Of a DNA stretch of 64,000 bases, positions 50,031 to 59,163 are shown piece after piece (within the stretch, counting starts at the first letter, position 1; the number at the start of each line of letters is the position of its first letter). A program made the translations under genes and the position numbers. The DNA comes from Rhynchopus sp. YZ270_cl-10 (Eukaryota; Euglenozoa; Diplonemea; Diplonemida; Diplonemidae). The notes under the pieces were generated by a model that was not told where the DNA came from, made no database searches, and saw nothing but the letters and a program-made list of their open reading frames with translations. The stretch is taken from NCBI GenBank assembly GCA_964035575.1, contig OZ037932.1, positions 496,001-560,000 on the forward strand, in the 5' to 3' direction.

Positions 50031-50126
50031 AAACAGCCCTCTCGTGAACAGTGTACCTTTGGTATATGGCCGGCTGTATCGGGGTGGACCCCAACCCATG
50101 CAGTTCTACATCCATTTTGACATCTG
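50031..50126 (+). repeat. repeat R1, copy 7
   Basis: GCCCTCTCGTGAACAGTGTA, GGCCGGCTGTATCGGGGTGG, ACCCCAACCCATGCAG and CATCCATTTTGACATCTG. Sits between two minus-strand genes. Confidence 0.88.
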
Positions 50127-50243
50127 AAAAAAAACTTTGTGAGATGATGCAGTGGGTCAACCTTGTATCTTCAATGAGGGGAAAAGGGGTGGGTATTTTT
50201 GCGAGTCATTTTTTCCCCCTACTTTTTCAGAAAAGTGTTGCTC

Positions 50244-51767
50244 TCAGACCAACTTTGTAATATCATCAAGCAAAGCGCTGGACAAAACCCCTTTCGGATC
50301 GGTCGTTTTGCGGGCCTCCTGTAGCTCCAACAATACTGTCTTGTATTTTCCCGCCATCAATGCCAGAATATCTTTATTTTCCAACTCCGCCTTTGCCCAG
50401 TGAGGCACCGCACCAAATTGGGACATAGTGTCAAGCTGGTTGGCACGGAGCCATGAGAACTGTTTGGTCACCTCTTCACGCATGCCTTCAGGCATGTACA
50501 TCACTACACCGATCCAGGCGAAGATGTCGCCCTCCTTTTTGCTGTACGCTGGCGACAGCGGGGCTGAGGATGCTGCAGTATAACGCACTTCTATTGGCGA
50601 CGGGAGTGGAAACTTCGCTTCGTCGACCCCTTTCATGAGCGCCTCCAGATATTTCCTGTCCGCACCTAACGGGGCATTTATGGTCCCATTTGGGAGACAG
50701 GTTTCGAACACCCACTGCTGCCCACCACAATCAAATCCGAGAACCTCAGTGGAAGGCGCGACACGGCTTCCCTGAGCACGCTTCCAAAACTCAAGCTCCA
50801 CAGCGTTCAGATCCTTCACCTTTTCCGCAGTCAACCCACCCAACCACCCCTGCCTCAACAACTCCCCTCGGTAGGTGCTAAACGTCGCCCCCGGGATGGC
50901 CTTCCCATTTGCCGCGACGAAGACCTCCAACGCCTTTCTCTCCTTCTCTTCGCAGAGGATCGTTGGCGGCACTGCAGTGGGCTCTGCTGTCACCACTATC
51001 GCATGCTTTTCTGACGGAATAAACATATATTTGACATGACGAAATGCTCTGAGACGTTCAGCATGCGCATTCCACAGCGCTTCATGAGACTCAACTGTTA
51101 CCGTCTCTAAGAGGTTGTGCTGCAAACAACAGTCCAACGTCAGTTCGGTGATGACACCTAGGGTACCAAGGTTCGCCTTGGCTATAGGGAAGAGCGGGTC
51201 GCCCTCGGAGAGGGAAAGGATTTTCCCAGAGGGTGTTGCAACTTTGAGGGAGACGATTTGCTCTTCAACGGTAGGGAGGGTGGCTCCGGTGCCATGTGCA
51301 GCAACCTGTGTCCACCCCGCGATTTCCTGCTCAACAATAGAAGAAAAATTCGAAAGTGTCAACCCCGTCTCCCCCAACGCATCGAGCACCTGGCGTACCG
51401 AACACCCGGCCTGCACGGTGATCCTTTGCTTCTCACGGTCAATACCCAACACCTTGTCCATCCCCGCAAGAGACACCGCATCCGCCCCTTCACCAGGCAG
51501 TGCCACACCATTAGGACTCAGGCACGTCCCCACTGCACGGAGGTGCCGCCCTTCCTTCGATGCGTTGACCAACAATGCTAGAACCTCAGACTCTGTTTCA
51601 GGGCGGTGCACCCTGCACGTTGTACTATGCGTGCCGCTGAAGTTGAGGAGCACCTCGGGTGAGGGGGAGGCAGAAGATGCAAAAGTCAATGTGCCACCTG
51701 TCATGTACCATGCCCCTGTTGTGCCAATTGCCGCAAGGGAAACCTTAGCTGCACGTCGCCAGGACAT
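50244..51767 (-). CDS. L-galactono-1,4-lactone dehydrogenase-like flavoprotein
   Basis: This is 507 residues from MSWRRAAKVSLAAIG, an Arg-rich start plus a hydrophobic stretch fitting a mitochondrial inner-membrane enzyme; the upstream in-frame ATG is in a non-coding-like leader. It belongs to the VAO/aldonolactone oxidase family: FAD-binding blocks LNFSGTH (41-47), LRAVGTCLSPNG (76-87), ITVQAGCSVRQVLDALG and QVAAHGTGA (154-162), then LGTLGVITELTL. The C-terminal HWAK (456-459) and DPKGVLSS correspond to the HWxK and final blocks of this family. The order and wording (FSSIVEQEIAGWTQ) resemble plant GLDH more than fungal ALO. Plant GLDH makes ascorbate with cytochrome c as acceptor; the substrate here is inferred. 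Confidence 0.85.
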   Translation of the reverse strand: MSWRRAAKVSLAAIGTTGAWYMTGGTLTFASSASPSPEVLLNFSGTHSTTCRVHRPETESEVLALLVNASKEGRHLRAVGTCLSPNGVALPGEGADAVSLAGMDKVLGIDREKQRITVQAGCSVRQVLDALGETGLTLSNFSSIVEQEIAGWTQVAAHGTGATLPTVEEQIVSLKVATPSGKILSLSEGDPLFPIAKANLGTLGVITELTLDCCLQHNLLETVTVESHEALWNAHAERLRAFRHVKYMFIPSEKHAIVVTAEPTAVPPTILCEEKERKALEVFVAANGKAIPGATFSTYRGELLRQGWLGGLTAEKVKDLNAVELEFWKRAQGSRVAPSTEVLGFDCGGQQWVFETCLPNGTINAPLGADRKYLEALMKGVDEAKFPLPSPIEVRYTAASSAPLSPAYSKKEGDIFAWIGVVMYMPEGMREEVTKQFSWLRANQLDTMSQFGAVPHWAKAELENKDILALMAGKYKTVLLELQEARKTTDPKGVLSSALLDDITKLV

Positions 51768-52878
51768 TGTATTGGAGGGGAGTGGTCTGTGGAGTGCGGG
51801 AGAGTGGTCAAATGTGCAGTATAGATTGAATGAATGATGAGAAGGGGGGGTGTGGGGAAGGATGGGAATAATAATGTCCACCTCTACTATATGGGAACAC
51901 AGCCAGCTAAATACAACAAAAGAAAAGGCGTCAAAGACAAAGCACCCTCCCCATCCCCATAAAACACAATAGACACCCGACAGACCAAATGTTGTTTGCG
52001 CTTTTGTTTTTTTTGTGCGTGTGTGTGGTCATCAGCATCCTTGTGGGTAATAAGATCGTAACGTCCCACACACGCATGCCCCGCAATGAAGAGGGTTATT
52101 TCTACAATAAAAAAAGTGGGGGTTTTGCACAAAAAGAAAGAAAGAAAGAGCGTGAATGTGTCCCGTGCACACATCTTACCAAGCTTTAGGGTGCACTATG
52201 ACAACAATTTATCGCAACAACAAAAGAAGTGACGTTGATATAGTGCAACGCTCGCTGTGGCAGATGCGGGCCCACACCCAAAAACACACACCTGGGCCAT
52301 ATTCTGCGCAAGAATTACCCCTATTAGTTATCAAACACCCCCGCAGACTCACATGCAATGGTATGCTCTTAGAATGTACCCACACCTGCTTTCAAACATG
52401 CACATGCACGTGCAGACTCACGATAATGGGGATCTGTGTTGTTTTGAAACAGTATCCTCGCTCCGAAGAAAGTGAAGTTGAAATGCACTAACGCCCCTAC
52501 ACCAGAGACACAAGGCACATCCGGTTCTCCGGAAAGAAAACGAAAAAAAACGAAGATTGAACAGAAAAACTTGTTGAGAAAAAAGACAGGAAGTAAAACC
52601 CCTTTCAAAAAGGGGGTTTTTTAAAACATGGATAGCTTTAATAATGCCACCAGATTGAACAGAAAAAAGTTGGAAGATGAACCCTACCTCACGTACATAC
52701 TTAACAACCCCCTCCCCCTCCCCCTCCACCAGACAAAGTTTTGTCGCTGTACTACACTATCGCTGGCTTTCCCTCACGTAGGGAATCAAAACGTTTTTCC
52801 CCCCCTCCATAAATTCATCTACCTAAAACCTCTAAATGCGACGGTTCTTGACAAAAAAAAATCAGGATTGACTCAAAG

Positions 52879-52977
52879 TTGACTTGAAATACAACAGCCT
52901 TCTCGTGAACAGTGCACCTTTGGTACATGACCCGGTGTACCGGGGTGGACCCCCCCCACAACCATGCAGTCCTACCC
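52879..52977 (+). repeat. repeat R1, copy 8
   Basis: TTGACTTGAAATACAACAGC, CTCGTGAACAGTGCACCTTT, ACCGGGGTGGACCCCCCCC and ACCATGCAGTCCTAC. The 3' tail is replaced by R10, which begins about 10 bp later. Confidence 0.88.
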
Positions 52978-52987
52978 CACAAAAAAA

Positions 52988-53050
52988 TTAGTGCAAACGC
53001 CTCTGAGACGCAGGACACCGACACTCCGCGGGTTATCGAACCCCCGGGGG
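52988..53050 (+). repeat. repeat R10, copy
   Basis: GTGCAAACGCCTCTGAGACG, GACACCGACACTCCGCG, then the palindromic GGGTTATCGAACCCC. Diverged relatives: 20600-20665 and 54610-54662. Confidence 0.6.
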
Positions 53051-53074
53051 AGTTTCCCGGTAGAGAGTTTCCCG

Positions 53075-54301
53075 TTATTGCAACGATTCCTCCTGCTCGC
53101 CACCACTCCCACCACTTCCCCCGCCAGCATAGCCTCCGCTCCTCCCCTTGGGGGCTTGCTTCGCATCTGGCTGGGGTTTTGCACTACCACCACCCCAGAG
53201 CCTTCCTATCGCCCCGCCTATGGATCGGGTTTCTGTAGGGGACGCTTCCTTCTTCATTTGCTGCAGCCCTTCTGCTATGAAGACTTCGTATTTGGCTTTG
53301 AGATCCCGGAGTTTTTTTGACTGCGCTTCAGATAGCTCTTGCCCTTCCGCGAGACTGTCTTTTTCGAGAGTAGACAGACGTCGGAACATATTGTCTTCAT
53401 CTCTGGACCACGCAGGCTCGCCTCCTTCTTGCGTGGTTTCCCCTACAGCACTCCGTTCCTTCCCTTTTACACTGTGGATCTGTCGCACCCCTTGCTCAAT
53501 AAATTTGTCGAAACCTTCCTCAAGTTGCCGTAGCTCCTCCTCTTCGTCTTCTGTTAAAGGCACCTTCCCATCTTCTCGCCGCCCTCTCAACTCCCGCACT
53601 CTATTATCCTCAGAACGACTCCACACCAGGCTGTCAGAAGAATCGCTGTTCTGTCTCATAAACCCTAACCCATTCAGAATCAATGAAGACCCTCTAGGGC
53701 GAGACGGCATTGACCCTATTACCTTGGATTTGAAGGCAACAAGGCGAGATGGGGTGGTTGCGCTGGGAGACCCCGAAGGGCTTTCGTTTGGGGTGGAGGA
53801 AGACGGTACGGTAAAAGCGTCGCCCTGAAGAAGAGAGGAGAGGATGTCGACGTCTTCCTGTTCTTCTGCGTTGAGAACCTCGCCGAGGGCGCGTTTTGTG
53901 GAGAGTTTGCGATATCGCGATTCTGCTTCACCTTTGAGGGGATTGGCTCGCGCGCATTTTTTGCAGTTTACTGTGTACGGAGGGTTCCGGTGGGAACACA
54001 GATAGCACCCCCACTGTTTCGCCGCCTGTCTTGCGAGGCGGTTGGTCGACTGCATGACAACAGATTGTTGCAGATCGACCACCACCTCGACGTACTCCCC
54101 TGCTGCCCACACCTCTGCTAGGTACCCATCCAACGTCGACACCGCCACTCCACATACAGCAGAAATCTTCATTCCAGGCTTCAAACCAGACTCCTGCGCG
54201 CCACTCTCATCTCTCACGCCTTTCACAATCAAATCTGGACCAAGTATAATCCCCAACATACCGCCATGCTTTTGAATAAGAAATGATTCCTCTTGTGGCA
54301 T
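53075..54301 (-). CDS. PDZ and RanBP2-type zinc finger protein with internal repeats
   Basis: This is 408 residues from MPQEESFLIQKHGG; codons upstream of this ATG look untranslated. Residues about 14-78 form a PDZ domain (LGIILGPDLIVKGV, then GLKPGMKISAVCGVAV). Residues 97-116 are a perfect RanBP2-type finger: W97-x-C99-x2-C102-x3-N106-x6-C113-x2-C116, a fold that binds single-stranded RNA or ubiquitin. The rest is charged and contains two repeats, each starting WSRSEDN or WSRDEDN and ending in a helix with FDKFIEQGV or YEVFIAEGL. A third diverged copy may start at SRYRKLSTKRAL after the finger. The C-terminus is Gly-rich (GGYAGGGSGGSGG). It could be a scaffold; no orthologue is recognised. 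Confidence 0.75.
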   Translation of the reverse strand: MPQEESFLIQKHGGMLGIILGPDLIVKGVRDESGAQESGLKPGMKISAVCGVAVSTLDGYLAEVWAAGEYVEVVVDLQQSVVMQSTNRLARQAAKQWGCYLCSHRNPPYTVNCKKCARANPLKGEAESRYRKLSTKRALGEVLNAEEQEDVDILSSLLQGDAFTVPSSSTPNESPSGSPSATTPSRLVAFKSKVIGSMPSRPRGSSLILNGLGFMRQNSDSSDSLVWSRSEDNRVRELRGRREDGKVPLTEDEEEELRQLEEGFDKFIEQGVRQIHSVKGKERSAVGETTQEGGEPAWSRDEDNMFRRLSTLEKDSLAEGQELSEAQSKKLRDLKAKYEVFIAEGLQQMKKEASPTETRSIGGAIGRLWGGGSAKPQPDAKQAPKGRSGGYAGGGSGGSGGEQEESLQ

Positions 54302-56019
54302 CTCAAATGCCGGGAAAGGGAATAGATTTTGGGGGACTTCTGGAATGTGTGGTTCTCGTGGGAAAAAGAAGGGGGGGAAGGGAGGAAGCAAAATGTAAAA
54401 GGAATTCTTTTGTCTCTTCGTATGAATCGGATAGAAGAAATTTAAAACAAAAATAATGTAAGATGAAAATGCGCCTCTCGTGCACACACAATCATCATAA
54501 GGGTGGGGGAGAGGGAGAGAGAGAGGGGGTGTTAGGCAAATTGCCTGTGGTGAAAGGAATGAGCTTATAGAGAAATACCTCAAAAGAAATAGAAAACAAA
54601 GTGGAGTTTAGTGCAAATGCCTTTGGGGCGCAGGGCACGGACACTCCGAAACAAAAACGGGGCATGGCAAAACTCGGTAAAAGCTCAAAACTGTGACAGT
54701 CGTATTGTTGTGTAGTGATGTTTTGCCTCTCCCTTACCTACCCCCATATCTTCAAATATGATGAGTTAACACACATTGAGAGAGCGGGTGTGTGAGAAGG
54801 CAAAGCATATCGATAAAAACATTGAATACAGTGAAATCACGAAAGTCCCGCCCAAAAGCCAACGCCTAAGAAAAGAACCGCCACCCTTTTGTTAAGGGGA
54901 GGGACTGTCCGCAATTCACTGTAGAATACAAAAAGAAAACTATAAAACGATGAATGTGCTTCTGTACATACACCGTGATAAGGTTGCTATAGGGTGTGTC
55001 TAAGCCTGAGCTTAGTCACCAAAGAAAACAGATGGCCAAAAGGATGTTACGCAGGTATCAATCAGTACAGCGGTGATGGAACACACGAAGTGATGCTTCG
55101 GAGCAGACGCAACAGGGAATCATGTGTGTCGTGGGATGAAAGGGATACCATTTGCAAAAGGCCAGGGGGAGGGAAAAAAGAGAAAAAAAAAACAATAACA
55201 AAAACCACAGGCGCGCACCTCTTCGAAGCACCCTGAACCAGAAAGAGGTGTGTTATGTGGTAACATCAATCTCTCCCTTTGCGTTCACACGGTACGTCGC
55301 GAAGTGTTCCATGCGCAACATAATAAAAGTATTTTCATCATATGCAATCAATAAATTGATAGTATACGAGAAATACCTCAAAAGAAAAAGGAAGAGAATA
55401 GTGCTGATTTTACCGATTTTGGTGGAGTTTGGGAGTTTAGATGCCACCAACTCCCACCAAATTTCAGGAAAAAGTGATGAAAACCAAGTAGAAAGTACTC
55501 TCCTGTAAAAACGTGTCACCACCCCTCCACCAAACCTTGAGCGAACAAGGTCTGCCGGCCGGAGGAGGCGTGTTGTACATTCATAAAAGCAAATGTAATA
55601 TAAAAAAAGAGAAGTTGAAAAGTGCAAACGCCAAAAAGAAAATATTGATTCCGGTGCAATGATCTCATAAGTACACATAGGTGGGTGTTTCAGGCACGAC
55701 TTTTGCCTAATCGCATGAGTGAAGAGAAACCAAGCCATCAACGGAAGGCTTGTTTTGTGCTTCAAAGTTACGTAGAAGAACCGTGCAGAAACACCCAAAC
55801 AAAGAGAAGTTGAGAGTGCAAACAAGTGGAAAGTGAAGTCGTGCAGAGTGCGCCTCGAGTGCACACTGCGAAGCACAAACCGCAAACAAAGAGGGTTGAA
55901 AAATTAAGAACCCAGCAAAGGATGGGCGTGGACGAATAAAAGAGAAGCTATCGAATAAATCTGAATAAAAATCGCAAGCAGTGCTACCCCGTTCCTGCTT
56001 CGGAAGACGTGTGAGCAGG
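54302..56019. other. 1.7-kb gene-free stretch with R4, R9 and R10
   Basis: R10 at 54610-54662, an R4 hairpin at 54997-55020 (CTAAGCctgaGCTTAG, then TCACC), R9 at about 55325-55365 (GCAATCAATAAATTGATAGT), and a GATGA...CATCA hairpin at 54465-54497. The 210-codon minus frame at 55253-55885 is not convincing. Confidence 0.5.
54997..55020 (+). repeat. R4 short form
   Basis: TGTCTAAGCCTGAGCTTAG plus TCACC: six-base stem with a four-base loop. Confidence 0.7.
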
Positions 56020-58647
56020 TCAGTGCGACAGGCTCTCGGCAGGCACGAACTCCCGCACACCACTTGGCAGTGTCCACTCCAGATCGAGCTTAGCCTTCCC
56101 ATAGAACTCAAAGAAGTGGATCTTCATAGCATGTTCGCCTGCAGAAAGGTGTAGCTTCACCGACACAGTCTTCACACCATGGATGCCGCCGTTCGCAATC
56201 TGCTTGACACCGTCCAGCCACAGGCGCGAGCCATCGTCCGACGTCAGGTGCAGCGTGTACTCACCCGCAACTGGCACGTTCAGGAAGCCGGTAAGCTCTG
56301 CCCCAAAGTTGTTCCTCAGCGACTCGTGAATACGCCTCCACACACGGCTCCCAAAGTCCACAGTCTCCACCACCACAACAAACTGGGGCGTAAGTTTGTA
56401 GAACTTGGGGAAGGTGCGCAGACGATAACCAGCCTTGTAGATCGCAGTTAGCAGACCAGGCCTGGTGCCTGGTGCAGGTGGGAGGGGAACAGATGTTCCG
56501 CTCGGCGCGTTGGTAATGGGTGCAACAGTTGTAGGTGCCGGTGTCTTGGGCGCAACAGTTGTAGGTGCCGGTGTCTTGGGTGCAACAGTCGTAGGTGCCG
56601 GTGTTTTTGGTGCAACAGTTGTAGGTGCCGGTGTCTTTGGTGCAACAGTTGTAGGTGCCGGTGTTTTTGGTGCAACAGTTGTAGGTGCCGGTGTTTTTGG
56701 TGCAACAGTTGTAGGTGCCGGTGTCTTGGGTGCAACAGTCGTAGGTGCCGGTGTTTTTGGTGCAACAGTTGGCACAGAAGTCGGCACAGCAGTTGGCACA
56801 GCAGTTGGCACAGCAGTTGGCACAGAAGTCGGCACAGCAGTTGGTGCTGTCGGAACATCTGTGGGCAGAGGTACATTTGTTGATGGAACATCTGTGGCAG
56901 TCACCCCCATGTTCGGGCACTCCAATTTGAACTCGTCCAGCCACCCGTTTCCGTAGAACCTGGCATTCGTCAGCCCACCGACACAGTTGGACAGCATGGT
57001 GCCAGTGTGCATGTGCTCACCGTCCACATACACTGAGGACGTCATTTCATTCCAGTCCATCTCAATCACGACAGCGTACCACCTGTCTGCTTCCGGTGCA
57101 GTACCAGCCACAAAAGTGTTTCCAATACGCCAGTTCCCGTTTGAGTAGCGATGGATGGACGCACACATGGCCCCACCACGACGGAGGTACAGGGCAGGCC
57201 ACTGAACACCAGTGTCCATGCCACCGCTACCCATCGCAGACATGTGGAACGACACTCTGTGCGTCTCGCTCTCGTCGAAGTTGAGTTGTGCGTCTGCACG
57301 CTGACTCGACCCGTGCTCACCCACACGCATGCTGGCCCCTCCCGCAACAAACACAGAGGAGTCCTCTGTAAGCGGGCCACCAGACGCCGTCCATGTGATG
57401 TCCCCGTCAAAAGATTCCACGATGTTCGCAGGGCACGTTGCTGCCATGCTGCAGTCGACTCCTTTGAACCCGAAGTCACACACGCAGGGGGCCATCAAGT
57501 CGTCCACACACGTCCCGTGCCCGCCGCACACGTTTGGGTCGGTGGACCCAATGCCGAAGCACAACAGGTCTGAACCTGCCACCTGCACATCCACCGAGCA
57601 CGTTGTCGACGGCCCGTCCGTCCCAGTGAAGGTGGCGCTCAGTGTGAAGGTCTGCCCCGCAAGCTCGGCAGACGGTGTGAAGATGAGCTGAGAGAAGTCA
57701 GAGAACGCGAGGCGAGAGCCAGACGCACGCGAGTAGGTCATCTGCCCAGCAGGTGCCGTCGTCCTTTCGTACGTCACCACGTTCGCCATCGAGGGTGCGT
57801 ACATCACGTTGAAGTCCATGTTCCACGGCTTCGAGTGCGGTATCACGTGTGTTTGTGTTGCATCAATCGACGGCATGCACCTCGGGCGTGCGTACTCCGC
57901 AGAGCACTTGTTGTACAGGAACTGGGCCGCCGCCACATCACCGTTGCTCAGCGACGAGCGCTGTCCAATCGGCTGCGGCGAAATGATTGTGAGGCCTCCG
58001 GTGGAGAACGCTGTGGCGAAGTAGTGCATGATCGACCCGTAGTCGTACGCACCGAGGTCGCGCCCCGATGACGACATCTTGTTGAAGTTGTGCTCTGTGC
58101 CCGACCTTACGGCATCCATGTTGATGATCACATACTCGTCGCGGTCCTTGCGCGTCTGCTCGTGCTTCATCCCCAGTGCGTGCCCAATCTCGTGGATCGT
58201 CGATCCGGTGGAACACCCTCTCGCGAGGTTGATGGTGTTCCGACGATTCCCCAAGGAACCTATGTACGAGTTGCACGAAGTCGACGCAATAAACCTCAGG
58301 TATGGGAGTGCGCAGTTCTCCTCGCTCGAGCACTTTGTGAACCGGATGCAGGTCTTCTGCTCCCAGTCACGCACCGCATTCCTAATGCGCACGTCGTCCG
58401 TTGCCATGGGCGCCCCTTCCCCATTCACTTCCGTGGTCTCAATGTAGTAGCGCATATGGCCCAACTCCCAGAACTGCGACGCATATCTCAAGGACGACGC
58501 CGACAGACCCGCCCCATCCCGCCCCTCTTCGTGGGGCACCTGGATGTCACCCTCCACAATGTCGTAGTCAAAGCCATCCATCGTCAGTGTCACAGACTGC
58601 ACCGACACACACAGCAGCAACAGCAGCAGCATGCGAGTCACGTGCAT
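56020..58647 (-). CDS. secreted astacin metalloprotease with EGF-like, LamG-like, mucin and PA14 regions
   Basis: This is 875 residues from MHVTRMLLLLLLCVSVQS, a signal peptide. The M12A astacin domain (about 60-248) has the zinc site HEIGHALGMKHE (H152, E153, H156, H162) and Met-turn SIMHY (M207, Y209), plus Cys pairs. A beta-rich region follows, then an EGF-like unit (about 363-399, CGGHGTC and CVCDFGFKGVDC) and a LamG/concanavalin-like domain (about 410-590). A Thr/Pro/Val mucin-like linker made of TTVAPKTPAP repeats comes next, and finally a PA14 domain (about 735-870, with YTLHLTSDDGSRLWLDG). PA14 binds glycans. This would be a large extracellular or cell-surface protease. Confidence 0.95.
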   Translation of the reverse strand: MHVTRMLLLLLLCVSVQSVTLTMDGFDYDIVEGDIQVPHEEGRDGAGLSASSLRYASQFWELGHMRYYIETTEVNGEGAPMATDDVRIRNAVRDWEQKTCIRFTKCSSEENCALPYLRFIASTSCNSYIGSLGNRRNTINLARGCSTGSTIHEIGHALGMKHEQTRKDRDEYVIINMDAVRSGTEHNFNKMSSSGRDLGAYDYGSIMHYFATAFSTGGLTIISPQPIGQRSSLSNGDVAAAQFLYNKCSAEYARPRCMPSIDATQTHVIPHSKPWNMDFNVMYAPSMANVVTYERTTAPAGQMTYSRASGSRLAFSDFSQLIFTPSAELAGQTFTLSATFTGTDGPSTTCSVDVQVAGSDLLCFGIGSTDPNVCGGHGTCVDDLMAPCVCDFGFKGVDCSMAATCPANIVESFDGDITWTASGGPLTEDSSVFVAGGASMRVGEHGSSQRADAQLNFDESETHRVSFHMSAMGSGGMDTGVQWPALYLRRGGAMCASIHRYSNGNWRIGNTFVAGTAPEADRWYAVVIEMDWNEMTSSVYVDGEHMHTGTMLSNCVGGLTNARFYGNGWLDEFKLECPNMGVTATDVPSTNVPLPTDVPTAPTAVPTSVPTAVPTAVPTAVPTSVPTVAPKTPAPTTVAPKTPAPTTVAPKTPAPTTVAPKTPAPTTVAPKTPAPTTVAPKTPAPTTVAPKTPAPTTVAPKTPAPTTVAPITNAPSGTSVPLPPAPGTRPGLLTAIYKAGYRLRTFPKFYKLTPQFVVVVETVDFGSRVWRRIHESLRNNFGAELTGFLNVPVAGEYTLHLTSDDGSRLWLDGVKQIANGGIHGVKTVSVKLHLSAGEHAMKIHFFEFYGKAKLDLEWTLPSGVREFVPAESLSH
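56519..56770 (-). repeat. 30-bp minisatellite coding the mucin-like linker
   Basis: Eight 30-bp units, each with GCAACAGTTGTAGGTGCCGG on the plus strand and a variable GTGTTTTTGGT or GTGTCTTGGGT end, all in frame. A shorter 12-bp array of GGCACAGCAGTT units follows (56771-56842) and encodes PTAV/PTSV repeats. Copy number is likely to vary between strains. Confidence 0.95.
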
Positions 58648-59163
58648 TGTACGCAACGCTACGCTGGGAGGTGTTCTTGTGTTTAGTTTGTGTTGGAATC
58701 TGTGTGGGTGCAACTTAAGTGTGTCGTTAGATAAATAATCTTTTGTGCAGATAAAGCCGAATGGAACACACACTCTTCCGAGATAATACATATCCAATGG
58801 TACAGCGGCTCTTGCAAATTTGGAACAAAAAATGTAGTTTTTTGGGTACTCTTTGTGTGGGAAATGGGCACAATACAGCAAAAATACAATTTCCAAACAA
58901 TGTTCCAAAGGCTAGATAGGTAAACATGAAATGACAGATAATGCACTGCCTTTTCTTTTCTTGATAATCTGCTGGAGAATAGCCGCCATTCAGACAGTCT
59001 TTTCACCCCTACTTTTTGCATGCCTTCCCCCACCCCATGTTAATGGGTATGGCAGTCAGCAAAAATACTTGCACTTTTTTGAGAACGATGCAAACCGCCT
59101 CTAAACCCCCCTCTTCTACACACTCTTCCCCTCTCCCTCCCTCTCTCTCTCCCCTTCTGTCTT
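58648..59163. other. gene-free stretch
   Basis: Between the TSNAXIP1-like gene's stop and the astacin start. AT-rich, with a C/T tract next to 59163. No repeat copy recognised. Confidence 0.4.

Larger units (their letters stand above)
51768..53074. other. gene-free stretch with R8, R1 and R10
   Basis: R8 copy at 52283-52333, R1 copy 8 at 52879-52977, R10 copy at 52988-53050. A T-run and short A/G tracts otherwise. Confidence 0.5.

Noticed and set aside
55253-55885. 210-codon minus-strand ORF
   Set aside because: Phe/Leu-rich reading of A/T-rich DNA, overlaps repeat R9, no domain; probably chance.
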